Notes: generated by a model not told the origin, from the letters alone. A DNA stretch of 64,000 bases from Alphaproteobacteria bacterium (GCA_003245575.1 QKCR01000022.1:27543-91542); one strand, 5' to 3'; shown: positions 8,551 through 18,190, counted from the first letter of the stretch. A program made the numbers and translations.

Positions 8551-10107
8551 ATGTTGTTCACAGGTTTATCCACAGGATTAGCCTCGCGGGTCAGGATTCT
8601 GTCAGTGATGGCGACACTCGTTGTGATGGTCATGGCCGGCTTTGCGCTGCCTGTGCAATCCGCATCCAAAGATATGATGCAACTGACAATTGGGAAGGCC
8701 GAGATCATCGAGATCCCGGGTGCGATTGCAGATATTATGGTTGCTGATCCTAAAATTGCCGATGTCTCTGTTTTGCAAAGTAATAAGCTTTATGTTGTTG
8801 GCGCAAATCTTGGGAACACCAACGTGATCGTTCTGGATAGCCGAGGAAATGTTTTGAATAAAATTGATGTATCGGTTTCTGTCGATACCAAAGCGATTGA
8901 GGCAATGATTGCTGATCTGTTTCCTCAGGAAAAAGATGTTCATGTTCGTATGATCGGGGATCAGGCTGCAATTACAGGGACAGTTTCAACCCCAACGGCT
9001 GCTCAAAAAATAGCCCGCCTTGTTGCTGCTCATATGGGTGAAGTTCAGGAGATGACTGGAAATATTGATGAAATTGTCCAGAACCTACTGTCCGTGCGTG
9101 GCGAGCAACAGGTTATGTTACGTGTCCGTATGATGGAAGTTTCCCGTGATGTTTTGAAGGAGTTTGGTGTTGAGACGAGCAATGACCGTTCCGGCGTGAG
9201 CGATGCGGCCCGTATTCGAGCAAGCTCGTCAGTTACAGGTAGAACCGGTTTAACAGAAGATCCATTTAGCGTGACCAGCCTACTATTTAATACGGCAAGT
9301 TCTGCTTTCGGTGATATTCAGGTTCTTTTGAATGCTCTGGAGAAAGACAATCTGGCTAATGTTCTGGCTGAGCCAAACTTGACGGCTGTTTCCGGAGAGC
9401 AAGCAGGGTTCCTTGCCGGTGGAGAGTTTCCGGTTCCTGCAGGTCGTGACCAGTACGGGAATATTATTATCGAATACAAGCAGTTTGGTGTGTCTTTGAA
9501 CTTTAAGCCGACAGTCTTGTCCAGTGATCGTATTTCGTTGCAACTGAACACAGAAGTTTCTTCTCTTGATCCGGGCCAAGGTTTGACCCTTGCCGAGATC
9601 CAGATTCCGGGGATTGATATTCGTAAAGCGTCTACGACGGTCGAAATCAATTCCGGTGGGTCTTTGATGATGGCGGGTCTGTTGAAATCCGAGAATGTTA
9701 AAGGGATGTCAGGCCTTCCGGGTGTTAAGGATACGCCAGTTCTGGGAGATTTGATTTCTTCCAAGAGCTTCGAACGTCAGGAAACCGAATTGGTTGTGAT
9801 TGTAACGCCATATCTGGTTCAGCCCTATGCTGATGACTCTCAGGCAAAACCTGTTTTTGAAAGTTCCAAGAAACTACCACCACCACCACCGACAGCGGCT
9901 ATGAGCCCTGGTGATAAAGGAAAAGCAGTTCCTTTGTATACGCAGGAAGAGGCTGTATCGGTTGTTGATGTTGAAGCTGAAGAACTGCCAAAGATTGTTA
10001 ATTCACCGATGAGTAATGTCTTTACCCGCAATATGCGCAAGATTTACGGTGAACGTGTAAAGAATATTCCGGCTGGCGATCAGGCCTTTGGGTATATGCT
10101 CGATTAA
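8551..10107 (+). CDS. cpaC: Tad pilus secretin CpaC (RcpA)
   Basis: Outer-membrane secretin through which the Flp pilus passes. I place the start at ATG 8551 rather than TTG 8527, because AAGG lies about 10 nt upstream and the result is a normal signal peptide ending near PVQSA (518 residues). An N-terminal pilus-formation domain (LTIGKAEIIEIPGAIADIMV) and a BON-like segment come first, followed by the secretin core with QVLLNALEKDNLANVLAEPN and SGEQAGFLAGGEFPVP. The C-terminus contains a run of prolines (KKLPPPPPTAA). It is in the middle of the cpa operon. Confidence 0.95.
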   Translation: MLFTGLSTGLASRVRILSVMATLVVMVMAGFALPVQSASKDMMQLTIGKAEIIEIPGAIADIMVADPKIADVSVLQSNKLYVVGANLGNTNVIVLDSRGNVLNKIDVSVSVDTKAIEAMIADLFPQEKDVHVRMIGDQAAITGTVSTPTAAQKIARLVAAHMGEVQEMTGNIDEIVQNLLSVRGEQQVMLRVRMMEVSRDVLKEFGVETSNDRSGVSDAARIRASSSVTGRTGLTEDPFSVTSLLFNTASSAFGDIQVLLNALEKDNLANVLAEPNLTAVSGEQAGFLAGGEFPVPAGRDQYGNIIIEYKQFGVSLNFKPTVLSSDRISLQLNTEVSSLDPGQGLTLAEIQIPGIDIRKASTTVEINSGGSLMMAGLLKSENVKGMSGLPGVKDTPVLGDLISSKSFERQETELVVIVTPYLVQPYADDSQAKPVFESSKKLPPPPPTAAMSPGDKGKAVPLYTQEEAVSVVDVEAEELPKIVNSPMSNVFTRNMRKIYGERVKNIPAGDQAFGYMLD

Positions 10108-10127
10108 AGAGACGGGAAGGATAGATT

Positions 10128-10802
10128 ATGAAAGTTTCAGTAGTTTTTGGTGCGTTGGTTTTGGCGACATCTTCCGTCAGTCTGTTGAGCGGGTGCTCGG
10201 TTGAGTCCAATAGCTGGATGAACCAATCCAGATTGGAAATTCATGAGGATCAGTTTACGGATAGTTTTGAGACTGCAAAGTTGAATGATGCGACTTTACG
10301 CGCTGTATCTGTTTATTATCAGCGTTACGGGAACGGCCCATTGGTGGCCTCAGTTTCTTATGATCCGAAGTCCTCGCGAAATGGTTTGGGGAATGCTCAG
10401 CGTGAATCGCAACGTATCGAAACAAAGCTTCGCCAATTAGGCGTCCATGACATTCAGATTTCTGTCGCCTCAGCTCCGGGAACTGGAGACGTTTCTACAA
10501 CGGTTATGACTTTCCCTGCTATTACCGCACAAGGGCCTACCGGATGTAAGATGATGCCGGGCTATTATGGTTTACCAGAAGCTCCGAGCGACACTGATAC
10601 TGAAAATCCAGATTATCGTTATGGCTGTACGGTCGAGAATTTGATCGCACGTCAAGTATCACGTCCATCCGATCTGTTGGGTAAACCAGGATTCGAGACA
10701 GATGTTGACGGTAACAGACAGGCAAATGTTCTCGATCAACGAGGATATTACGGGGGTAAATCCAACCCTGATCTCGGCGGGGAAACCGCGTCTGAAAAAT
10801 AG
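10128..10802 (+). CDS. cpaD: CpaD-family pilus biogenesis lipoprotein
   Basis: A 224-residue lipoprotein with a signal peptide ending in the lipobox LLSGC (C23). CpaD proteins are poorly conserved outer-membrane-associated factors encoded right after the secretin in alphaproteobacterial cpa loci. Supporting segments are the YYQRYGNGPLVASVSYDP stretch and the Cys-containing C-terminal half (GPTGCKMMPGYYG, YRYGCTVENL). It is separated from cpaC by 20 nt. Identification rests on position, lipobox and general resemblance, so it is somewhat less certain than its neighbours. Confidence 0.82.
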   Translation: MKVSVVFGALVLATSSVSLLSGCSVESNSWMNQSRLEIHEDQFTDSFETAKLNDATLRAVSVYYQRYGNGPLVASVSYDPKSSRNGLGNAQRESQRIETKLRQLGVHDIQISVASAPGTGDVSTTVMTFPAITAQGPTGCKMMPGYYGLPEAPSDTDTENPDYRYGCTVENLIARQVSRPSDLLGKPGFETDVDGNRQANVLDQRGYYGGKSNPDLGGETASEK

Positions 10803-10842
10803 AGAAAATAAAGGGTTTTTCTTCGTTTTCACAACGCGGATA

Positions 10843-10874
10843 TTAACCTTCGATTTATACTCTGTACCTATAAT
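10843..10874 (+). promoter_or_regulatory. Possible internal promoter before cpaE
   Basis: A consensus -10 TATAAT occurs at 10869-10874. A near CtrA half-pair, TTAA (10843-10846), 7 nt, TTTA (10854-10857), stands upstream in the 120-bp gap between cpaD and cpaE. No good -35 is present, as expected for an activator-dependent promoter. Suggestive only. Confidence 0.35.
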
Positions 10875-10922
10875 GAAACTGGAAAAAACTATAATTCTAT
10901 AGGGTACATTCAGGTTTATTTT

Positions 10923-12176
10923 ATGTCTGATAATTCGGAAATTATTACGAATGTTTTGTTGCCGACCGCACGCGTCGCATTGTTTGTCCGTGATAAGGAC
11001 ATGCGTGAGGCAGCTGCATCTTTGAAAGATGATTGGCGTTTTGCACGTGTTACATTCGATATTCATGATGGTGATGTGGCGAGTGCTACAGAATATTTCC
11101 GTGTCAAAGATTCTCCCAATTTGCTGTTTGTTGAAACCGAGGAAATTGGTGATGGTTTTACAGACCGTTTAGAAGTTTTGGCGGGAAGCTGTTCGGAACA
11201 TACTGCTGCGGTTGTTGTTGGTCCGATCAATGATGTGTATTTGTATCGCCAATTGATCGACATGGGTGTTTCTGATTATCTGGTTTGCCCGATTTCCAAA
11301 ACAGTTCTGACAGATTTGATTGCTAAGATTTTGATTGAAAAACTCGGGTCGCCAGGCAGTCGTTTGGTTGCTTTTGTCGGGGCAAAAGGCGGGGTCGGGA
11401 CATCAACGATGGCGCAGGCTTGTGCTTTGAGCGCCTCAACAGCGTTAAATCAAAAATCTATTATTCTGGATGCGGCCGGGGGACGTTCTTATTTGAGCGT
11501 TGCTATGGGAACAGAGGCCATGACGACTTTACACGAAGCAACGCGCGTTGCTTCGGGGACAGATCAGGATTCTTTCAAGCGTATGATTGTTAAGGTTGAT
11601 GATTATTTGTCAGTTTTGGCGACAGGTGCGGAGGCTATTCTTGATGGGCCAGTTGCTTCCGAACAATATGAAGCCTTGTTAAGCAAGCTGATGGTGACAT
11701 TTCCGTTGGTGATTTGTGATTTGTCGCAAGCGCCGACAGCGATGGCGTCTGCTGTTTTGGTACGAGCTCACGAAATTGTTGTTGTGACATCTCCATCATT
11801 ACCGTCTTTGCGTGCTGCCAGAAGTTTCTTGCAAGAGATCAAAACCTTGCGCGGTGGTGCAGAGGAAAATGTTCATCTGGTTCTAAACCAGAAAGGGATG
11901 TCTCAGGGGTTTGAAATTTCGGATTCTGATATTGAGACAGCCCTCAAGATACATCCGGAAGTGGTTGTTCCATGGGCTCCGAAAGTATTTGGTGCTGCCG
12001 AGACGTCCGGTAAGCCGTTGACTGAAAATCCGGCAGCTAAAGAAATTCTTGGTTTAATGCAAAAGTTTCTGGTCCAGACTTTGAATATCGGGAAAGGTGA
12101 TGCTGTTGAGACAGATACGCCTTCTTCGTCTTCTCCGAAAATTCTTGGCGGGATTTTGGGTAAACTTAAAAAGTAG
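10923..12176 (+). CDS. cpaE: Pilus localisation ATPase CpaE (TadZ)
   Basis: A 417-residue MinD/ParA-like protein that places the Tad machinery at the cell pole. An N-terminal receiver-like domain (about residues 15-135) is followed by the ATPase domain with a deviant Walker A, FVGAKGGVGTSTMAQ (from about residue 151). There threonine takes the place of the usual lysine, a feature described for TadZ/CpaE proteins. Signature ILDAAGGRS and a VICDLSQAP Walker-B-like strand follow. It is co-directional with cpaF, 23 nt apart. Confidence 0.93.
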   Translation: MSDNSEIITNVLLPTARVALFVRDKDMREAAASLKDDWRFARVTFDIHDGDVASATEYFRVKDSPNLLFVETEEIGDGFTDRLEVLAGSCSEHTAAVVVGPINDVYLYRQLIDMGVSDYLVCPISKTVLTDLIAKILIEKLGSPGSRLVAFVGAKGGVGTSTMAQACALSASTALNQKSIILDAAGGRSYLSVAMGTEAMTTLHEATRVASGTDQDSFKRMIVKVDDYLSVLATGAEAILDGPVASEQYEALLSKLMVTFPLVICDLSQAPTAMASAVLVRAHEIVVVTSPSLPSLRAARSFLQEIKTLRGGAEENVHLVLNQKGMSQGFEISDSDIETALKIHPEVVVPWAPKVFGAAETSGKPLTENPAAKEILGLMQKFLVQTLNIGKGDAVETDTPSSSSPKILGGILGKLKK

Positions 12177-12199
12177 GTTGATAGGATTTAGGTTCCGGA

Positions 12200-13867
12200 A
12201 TGGGATTTGGTAAAAAGAGCAATTCATCACCACCGAGCGCGCCGCCAAAGGTTGCGAAGAAGCCTGCTGTATCAGAACTCAGGGAACAGTCTTCTTCGGC
12301 TATTGAAGATACATCGAAACTGGAATCATCTCTTTCGGAGACTGTTGCACCTCCGCCATCGGTCATGTCTGATGACATGTCAGAGAAGCTGCGCGAAATT
12401 ATGCGCGAAGGCATGGCACAAGAAGAAGCCAAGGATAGCAATAAAAAAGAAGAGCCTGTTGTAAAGCAGGAAGTAACACGCGATGTTCAGAAAAAAGATG
12501 ATGAACCTAAAAAATCGATTGATGACGGTTTTCTGACCCATGAAGAAGAAGATATTCATGTCACGTCCGGATCGGGTGAAGTCGATTCTATGACGGCGTT
12601 GCGCCTGAAGCGCGCCAGAACGCGTATCTGGTCAGATTTGCGTGATGGGATTGATTTGAAAGCTTTGGCGCGTATGGATGGTAAAGCCGCGCGCGATGAA
12701 GTTCGTACAGCCGTTGAAGAGATTGCTCGATTCCGTAATCTGGATTTGACGCCGATGGAAATGGCCCAAATCGCCAAGGAATGCGGCGATGATATGTTGG
12801 GATATGGTCCGCTTGAGACATTATTGGCAGAAGACGGCATTGCCGATATTATGATTAACGGTCCTGATACGGTCTATGTCGAACGTAAAGGGAAAATCCA
12901 GAAAACAGATATTAAGTTCCGCGATAACCAGCACCTTGTTACAATCTGTCAGAGGATTGTGGGTGCTATTGGACGTCGTGTGGATGAATCATCTCCGATT
13001 TGTGATGCGCGTTTGCCTGACGGGTCACGTGTGAACGTGATTATTCCACCGCTCGCTGTTGACGGCGCGTGTATGACGATCCGTAAATTTACCAAAGATA
13101 AGCTGACACTCGAGAAATTGCTTGAGTTCGGGGCGATGACTCCGAGTTGTGCCAAGTTGATTATGGCGATTGGTCGATGCCGAGTGAATGCCTTGATTTC
13201 AGGTGGTACAGGGTCCGGGAAAACCACGATGCTGAACTGTCTGACCCGTTATATCGAACCGGGTGAGCGGATTATTACCTGCGAAGATGCCTGTGAATTG
13301 CAATTACAACAGCCGCACGTTGTGCGTCTTGAAACACGTCCTGCCAACCTCGAAGGGGTTGGGGAAGTGACTATGCGTGATTTGGTTAAGAACTGTCTGC
13401 GTATGCGTCCTGAACGTATTATCGTGGGTGAGGTTCGTGGTCCTGAAGCTTTTGACTTGTTGCAGGCGATGAATACAGGTCACGATGGATCAATGGGGAC
13501 GGTTCACGCCAACAACCCGCGAGAAGCTTTATCCCGTATGGAAAACATGATTGCGATGGGGAATTTGAACATTCCGACCGTGGCGGTCCGTGAACAGATT
13601 TCTTCTGCGGTTAATGTGATTATTCAGGTGCAGCGTTTGCGTGACGGGTCACGTAAAGTCACGCATGTGACCGAGATTACCGGTATGGAAGGCGATGTAG
13701 TCACCATGCAGGATTTGTTTGTTTTGGAAGTTCTGGGAGAAGATGATGACGGTAAATTGATTACCCGTCTGAAATCCACCGGAATGCGTCCGAAATTCTG
13801 GGATAAAGCCCGTTCTTTTGGGGTTGAGAAACTTGTTCTCGATGCGATGGAAGAAGCTTACGGCTAA
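12200..13867 (+). CDS. cpaF: Tad pilus assembly ATPase CpaF (TadA)
   Basis: A 555-residue secretion ATPase of the PilT/VirB11 superfamily that powers Flp pilus extension (and, in Caulobacter, retraction). The first 130 or so residues are charged and low in complexity, then comes the conserved ATPase: [15 protein letters not shown], a Walker A in [11 protein letters not shown] (about residues 334-344), an Asp box [17 protein letters not shown], a Walker B in [20 protein letters not shown] and a His box [20 protein letters not shown]. All key residues are present. The Shine-Dalgarno AGGATTTAGG precedes ATG 12200. Confidence 0.96.
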   Translation: MGFGKKSNSSPPSAPPKVAKKPAVSELREQSSSAIEDTSKLESSLSETVAPPPSVMSDDMSEKLREIMREGMAQEEAKDSNKKEEPVVKQEVTRDVQKKDDEPKKSIDDGFLTHEEEDIHVTSGSGEVDSMTALRLKRARTRIWSDLRDGIDLKALARMDGKAARDEVRTAVEEIARFRNLDLTPMEMAQIAKECGDDMLGYGPLETLLAEDGIADIMINGPDTVYVERKGKIQKTDIKFRDNQHLVTICQRIVGAIGRRVDESSPICDARLPDGSRVNVIIPPLAVDGACMTIRKFTKDKLTLEKLLEFGAMTPSCAKLIMAIGRCRVNALISGGTGSGKTTMLNCLTRYIEPGERIITCEDACELQLQQPHVVRLETRPANLEGVGEVTMRDLVKNCLRMRPERIIVGEVRGPEAFDLLQAMNTGHDGSMGTVHANNPREALSRMENMIAMGNLNIPTVAVREQISSAVNVIIQVQRLRDGSRKVTHVTEITGMEGDVVTMQDLFVLEVLGEDDDGKLITRLKSTGMRPKFWDKARSFGVEKLVLDAMEEAYG

Positions 13868-13885
13868 TATTTGAAAGAGACAGCT

Positions 13886-14863
13886 ATGTCATCTGCAGTC
13901 ATCATTTTTTTGGTTATCTTGATTGTTGCCGTTGTTCTGGGGATGGCGGGCTTGTTGCTCATGAATACCCGCAAGGAACAACAAAAGCGCAATTTGTCTA
14001 TTATTGCCGGGCAGGCTGTGTCCAGTAGCGGCGATAGTTTGCAGGATGCACGCGACAAGCGTCGTGCTGATCTGGCAAAGAAGTTGGCGGAAAGTAACTC
14101 GGTTAAGTCCAAAAAATCTATGGAAGTAAAAAGCCAGCTTCAACAGGCAGGTTTTTCTAGCACATCCGTTCGGAACTTCTGGGGATATTCGGCGATTAGC
14201 GGTGTAGTTTCGGTCTTGGCGATGGTGGCAACCGGACAGGGACCTATTCTGATTATTATCGGTGCTTTTGTCGGGGCTCTTGGTTTGCCGCGCTTATTTT
14301 TGAAAATAAAGATTTCCCGTCGTCAACGTGCGTTTCTGGAAGATTTTCCGGATGCACTTGAATCGATGGTGCGTTTGTTGAAGGCCGGTATGCCTATTGG
14401 TGAAGCAATTTCCATGGTCTCGCGTGAATTTACGGGACCGGTAGGCGAGGAAATGTCACGTGTTTATGATGAACAGAAAATCGGGATTACATTGGCAGAT
14501 GCATGTTTGCATGCTGCGGAGCGGATGCCGATTACTGAAATGCAGATGTTTGCGACAGGGATTTCCATTCAACAGCAAACCGGTTCATCCTTGTCTGAAA
14601 TTCTGACTAACCTTGCACGTGTGATTCGTTCGCGTTTCCGTTTGAAACGGAAAGTTCAGGCCTTATCATCCGAAGCCAAGTCATCTGCGGCGATTATCGG
14701 GTCTTTGCCGATTTTGGTGGCGTCAGGTCTATATGCCATTAACCCTGATTATATGTATCCGTTGTTTTATACGTTGAAGGGCAAGTTTTTCTTATTTGGC
14801 GCATTGGGATGGATGTCTATCGGTGGTTTGGTTATGCGTCAGATGATTAACTTTAGAGTTTAA
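13886..14863 (+). CDS. tadB: Tad pilus inner-membrane platform protein TadB
   Basis: A 325-residue membrane protein with a type II secretion F domain (about residues 145-270, around DFPDALESMVRLLKAGMPIG and AIGRSM-like repeats). One membrane segment is at the N-terminus, a pair lies near residues 90-135 and another pair at the C-terminus. With TadC it forms the platform on which CpaF acts. I chose ATG 13886 over the in-frame TTG 13871 because GAAAGAGA lies at a proper distance before ATG. It begins 18 nt after cpaF and is followed by tadC. Confidence 0.93.
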   Translation: MSSAVIIFLVILIVAVVLGMAGLLLMNTRKEQQKRNLSIIAGQAVSSSGDSLQDARDKRRADLAKKLAESNSVKSKKSMEVKSQLQQAGFSSTSVRNFWGYSAISGVVSVLAMVATGQGPILIIIGAFVGALGLPRLFLKIKISRRQRAFLEDFPDALESMVRLLKAGMPIGEAISMVSREFTGPVGEEMSRVYDEQKIGITLADACLHAAERMPITEMQMFATGISIQQQTGSSLSEILTNLARVIRSRFRLKRKVQALSSEAKSSAAIIGSLPILVASGLYAINPDYMYPLFYTLKGKFFLFGALGWMSIGGLVMRQMINFRV

Positions 14864-14887
14864 TGTTCGGAAAGGAGGCACAAAGAT

Positions 14888-15862
14888 ATGTTTTCGGAAG
14901 AAATTGATCGTATGATTATTCTTATTGTGGCTTCTTTTGCGGCCATGCTGACTTTTGTTGCTGTTGCTCTTCCGATGCTGAACCGCACCGAAAAACGCGA
15001 GCATTATACCAATGTGATTGAGAAAAAACGCCGCGCTTTGTACGAGCAGGCGAAAGAAAATGTTTATAATAAAAAATCCAAAGAGAAAGAGAAGTCTTTA
15101 TCCACTAGGGAATCTCTGGCGTTCTTCTTTAAAGTTCAGGAACAGTTTGGTGCTTTGGGTGAAAAAGTTCGCGATCAGATGTTGCAGGCAGGTATTCGTG
15201 ATCCGAAAGCCCCGATGCTGTATTTGGGGGCGCGACTTATCATTCCGTTGGTTCTGATGTTCTTTTCCTGGCTTATTCTTGCGCATGGCGAAAAGGAAGT
15301 GAAACCTTTTGTTATCTTTCTGATTACTATTTCTTTGGGCGGGGTCGGGTTCTTCTTGCCGCGTATTTTGATCAAGAACCATATTATCAAACGTCAGCAG
15401 GAAATTAATATCGTGTTTCCTGATGCGCTCGATATGATGTTGATTTGTGTGCAAGGTGGGATTGGTTTGGAGCAAACTATTCACCGTGTCGGTGACGAGA
15501 TTGCAGAGCATAGTCCTATTCTAGCTGAAGAGCTTGGTATTTTGAGTGCCGAGATGGGGATGCTCAATGATCGTCGCCGTGCGTTACAGGATTTTGCGCG
15601 TCGTGTGGGGAGCGGAGCTGCTAAATCTTTCGCGACTGCTATGATTCAAGCTGAGCAATACGGAACATCTGTGTCTTCTGCTATGCGTGTGATTTCCGAT
15701 GAGCTTCGTGATATGCGGATGGCTGAAGCTGAACGTAAGGCTGCAGCTTTGCCGCCGAAACTGACTGTTCCGATGATTTTGTTTTTTCTTCCGGCGTTGT
15801 TTATCGTGATTCTGGTTCCGGCTTTTCTGGCTGCCAAAGATGCAGGGGCTATCGGAAACTAA
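14888..15862 (+). CDS. tadC: Tad pilus inner-membrane platform protein TadC
   Basis: A 324-residue partner of TadB with the same type II secretion F fold. Family features are INIVFPDALDMMLICVQGGI followed by GLEQTIHRVGDEI, then QAEQYGTSVSSAMRVISDEL and RMAEAERKAAALPPKLTVPM, and a final hydrophobic segment. The Shine-Dalgarno GGAAAGGAGG is very strong (14868-14877). It is the last gene of the plus-strand cpa operon, and a bidirectional terminator follows directly. Confidence 0.94.
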   Translation: MFSEEIDRMIILIVASFAAMLTFVAVALPMLNRTEKREHYTNVIEKKRRALYEQAKENVYNKKSKEKEKSLSTRESLAFFFKVQEQFGALGEKVRDQMLQAGIRDPKAPMLYLGARLIIPLVLMFFSWLILAHGEKEVKPFVIFLITISLGGVGFFLPRILIKNHIIKRQQEINIVFPDALDMMLICVQGGIGLEQTIHRVGDEIAEHSPILAEELGILSAEMGMLNDRRRALQDFARRVGSGAAKSFATAMIQAEQYGTSVSSAMRVISDELRDMRMAEAERKAAALPPKLTVPMILFFLPALFIVILVPAFLAAKDAGAIGN

Positions 15863-15881
15863 TATATAAGTTTTCAAAAAC

Positions 15882-15909
15882 AAAAATCCCCTCGAAAGAG
15901 GGGATTTTT
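15882..15909. terminator. Bidirectional terminator between tadC and tadD
   Basis: Perfect 12-bp stem AAAAATCCCCTC (15882-15893) / GAGGGGATTTTT (15898-15909) with a GAAA tetraloop. The A-run on one side and the T-run on the other let it stop transcription from both convergent units. Confidence 0.92.
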
Positions 15910-15923
15910 GTTTGGGTATTTCT

Positions 15924-16646
15924 TTATTCCGGTGCTTTGTTTTTAGGGGTCGGAATTTTCAAACCTTTATATTCAGGTGGTTCGTTCAGAGTTCTGATGA
16001 TCCGGATATTGCGTTCAATTTCAACGCGGTTCGGGTCCATTTTTTGGGCGTCATACAGCATGGTCAGAGCTTTGTCTGTGTAGCCTTGTGCGGCAAGGTT
16101 CAATGCCAGATTGTTCATGACAGGAACTTTGTCTTCGTCGGCCCAGAGGTCCAAAGCCTTACGGAAGGCTTCTTCGCCTTCTTTATACTCTTCCTGAGCG
16201 TCCAGCGCGTTGCCGAGATTTCTCCATGCACGGTAGTTGCGATTGTCCGCTTTGATTGCTTTGCGTGCTGCGGATTCGGCTTTTCCGAATTCGGCTTGGG
16301 AGAGATAGACAGCCGAGAGTTCTGTGTTCGCCAGAGTTGCGACTTCGCTATTATTTGCCAAAGGCAGAAGAATTGATTTTGCCGATTTGAATTGTCCTGC
16401 CTCGCGCAGAGCTTTGCCGTAGCGAGCGGCGATCATGGCGTCGTCGGGAGTTTTTTCATGCAGTGCTTTAATGACAGAGAGTTTATCGTGTTTTTCTCCG
16501 TAAAGAATTTCTGCATTTTTTACAGGCGGCAATGATGTGTCAACGCTCTGGCTTGTTGATCCGCTACCGCAAGCTGTCAGCAGGGGGGAGAGCAAACACA
16601 GGGCAGAGAAAGTCAGCACTTTCTTTTTGTCGATCAAGAGCTTCAT
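15924..16646 (-). CDS. tadD: TadD-like TPR lipoprotein
   Basis: A 240-residue lipoprotein with lipobox PLLTAC (C26), followed by at least four tetratricopeptide-like repeats (for example AMIAARYGKALREAGQFKSA and NYRAWRNLGNALDAQEEYKE). TadD proteins are outer-membrane lipoproteins that help place or assemble the pilus secretin. It is on the opposite strand, facing tadC, which is common for tadD in alphaproteobacteria. It follows the minus-strand gene at 16685-17413 after 38 nt and probably shares its transcript. Confidence 0.85.
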   Translation of the reverse strand: MKLLIDKKKVLTFSALCLLSPLLTACGSGSTSQSVDTSLPPVKNAEILYGEKHDKLSVIKALHEKTPDDAMIAARYGKALREAGQFKSAKSILLPLANNSEVATLANTELSAVYLSQAEFGKAESAARKAIKADNRNYRAWRNLGNALDAQEEYKEGEEAFRKALDLWADEDKVPVMNNLALNLAAQGYTDKALTMLYDAQKMDPNRVEIERNIRIIRTLNEPPEYKGLKIPTPKNKAPE

Positions 16647-16684
16647 CGTTTCGTATTCCTTATCAAGTTAGAGGAGTGTTTGGT

Positions 16685-17413
16685 CTATTCGACAACTGGT
16701 TCCGGAGCGTTCGGGGAAACATTTGTGGTCGGGGAGACTGTATCTTTTGGAGCAGAGTCCTCTTTTGCGGCGGCTTTCTTATCTTGAACGATACCGACCT
16801 CATGACATGAGTCAGGGCAGTAATACATGCTGAATTCTTTACATCCTTCCGCACCGTTAACACATGCACGACGGATACGGATATATTCGTTCTTAGGTCC
16901 GCCGATAATGACGTGGCGTTGCATAATAACTTTGCCTTCTTCATCCATGGCTTTAAAGTATGTGGCTCCCGGTTTTTTCGGGATCAGGATGATGGTGCGG
17001 TTTGTGTCAGGAACAGCGCGAAGATTTTCTTCACTTCCGACGATCACGTTGACAGCGCCGCGATCCAGTTCGATGATTTCAGGTTTATCCGGAGAGATGC
17101 GCAAAGGTGCGAGTTCTTCTGATTCCTTGCCGCCTGCGGCTTCCAGATCTGCAATGGCTGGTGTGTCGATAATTTCAGACTCATTTATCGCAGGAATTTC
17201 AGGCTCCATATCAATTTGGGCCATCATCATGTTTTCTTGTCCGGATGCCGGTTCAATTCCCATGTACTCCATCTGTGCAACCGGACCGGAGACGTCGTTG
17301 CCCGCAACACCGTTCGGGATTAATCCCGTTGCGCCCCAAATTGCCAAACCAACCATGCAGGCATAAGAAAGAGGGACGAGGAGTTTCTTGGAGTTCATTT
17401 TTTTATCAGTCAT
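16685..17413 (-). CDS. Accessory Tad-locus protein with secretin-N-like segment
   Basis: A 242-residue exported or membrane-anchored protein with one hydrophobic segment near the N-terminus (LVPLSYACMVGLAIWGATGL). Residues about 105-170 (PDKPEIIELDRGAVNVIVG, ILIPKKPGATYFKAMDEEGK) resemble the pilus-formation N-terminal domain found in CpaC (PF13629 type), but no secretin core follows. The C-terminal part has four cysteines (RACVNGAEGCKEFSMYYCPD then SCHEV) that could form disulfides. It lies upstream of tadD on the same strand. I infer a periplasmic accessory of the Tad secretin; no name can be given. M6 is an alternative start. Confidence 0.7.
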   Translation of the reverse strand: MTDKKMNSKKLLVPLSYACMVGLAIWGATGLIPNGVAGNDVSGPVAQMEYMGIEPASGQENMMMAQIDMEPEIPAINESEIIDTPAIADLEAAGGKESEELAPLRISPDKPEIIELDRGAVNVIVGSEENLRAVPDTNRTIILIPKKPGATYFKAMDEEGKVIMQRHVIIGGPKNEYIRIRRACVNGAEGCKEFSMYYCPDSCHEVGIVQDKKAAAKEDSAPKDTVSPTTNVSPNAPEPVVE

Positions 17414-17538
17414 CTGGAAAATCCGTAAGGTGGGGTGTTTTTTTGAATATGTCGGGGAGTAGTATAAAACTATATTTTCTCCACGTCACGGGGTTTTTTC
17501 CCAACAAAAAACCACCCTTGTAGTTAGTGGGAATGATT

Positions 17539-18168
17539 TTAGTCGGATTTAATGCCCCTTAGAATCTTTTCCATATACTGAATGTCACTTCTTAGATCTG
17601 ATATGCTGATTTTTGCGTATAAATTGTAGTAACAATTGTCGTGAGAATTATAAACTTTTATGGGGAGTACGATTCCATCATCCACATTGTCATTTTTGAA
17701 AATTGAGCAAGTGTATAATTTGAATCTTTTATCTGTCTGTGGATTGGTTTCTATAAACTCTCCAGAAATTGAAATATTGTATAGCCTTAATAGGCTTGGA
17801 GTTTTTATTTCTTCTCCAAAATTTAGAGCATCTATCTTTTCAGAGAAATGTATAATCGTATCTCTTAAGTCTCTTTTTAGAAGAGTCCTTAGTTTACTGT
17901 TATCTATTATACCTATTTGTGTCAGAAAGTCCTTCCGCTTCTTTGCAAGCTGTTTATCCTTAGAGCTTTTATCTCCTTGTAACAAATCGGCCAGTTGTGC
18001 TGCTTGTGTAATGATTTCTTGGATAAAAGTATTGTGATTATCGACGTTTGAAGCCAATACTAACTCTTTAGAGAAATTATTTTCTTTCCATTCTTGGAAA
18101 ATATCTAGTTTTCTATTTAATTCTAAAACTAGATGTTTAATCTCTGAAATATATATGTGCTCAAACAT
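17539..18168 (-). CDS. AT-rich orphan gene with HEPN-like R-x4-H motif
   Basis: A 209-residue protein that I do not recognise. I start it at ATG 18168 because TTGGAG lies 6 nt upstream; an in-frame TTG at 18180 is less likely. The gene is visibly much more AT-rich than all neighbours and uses many AAA, TTT and ATA codons, which suggests acquisition. It is predicted mostly helical in the first half, with no signal peptide or membrane segment. Residues 102-107 read RDTIIH, the R-polar-x3-H pattern of HEPN ribonucleases, within LRDTIIHFSEKID. This is a motif-level resemblance only. It lies immediately downstream of tRNA-Val and abuts a partial duplicate of that tRNA. Confidence 0.6.
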   Translation of the reverse strand: MFEHIYISEIKHLVLELNRKLDIFQEWKENNFSKELVLASNVDNHNTFIQEIITQAAQLADLLQGDKSSKDKQLAKKRKDFLTQIGIIDNSKLRTLLKRDLRDTIIHFSEKIDALNFGEEIKTPSLLRLYNISISGEFIETNPQTDKRFKLYTCSIFKNDNVDDGIVLPIKVYNSHDNCYYNLYAKISISDLRSDIQYMEKILRGIKSD

Positions 18169-18177
18169 TTTGTACTC

Positions 18178-18189
18178 CAATACTGGATT
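18178..18189. repeat. 12-bp duplicate of the tRNA-Val 3' region (possible att remnant)
   Basis: CAATACTGGATT at 18178-18189 is identical to 18366-18377, which is the acceptor and T-arm part of tRNA-Val, in the same orientation and 188 bp away. tRNA 3' ends are common integration sites and leave such direct repeats. The left copy overlaps the Shine-Dalgarno of the AT-rich gene at 17539-18168. Twelve bases is short, so chance or tRNA debris is possible. Confidence 0.4.
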
Positions 18190-18190
18190 G

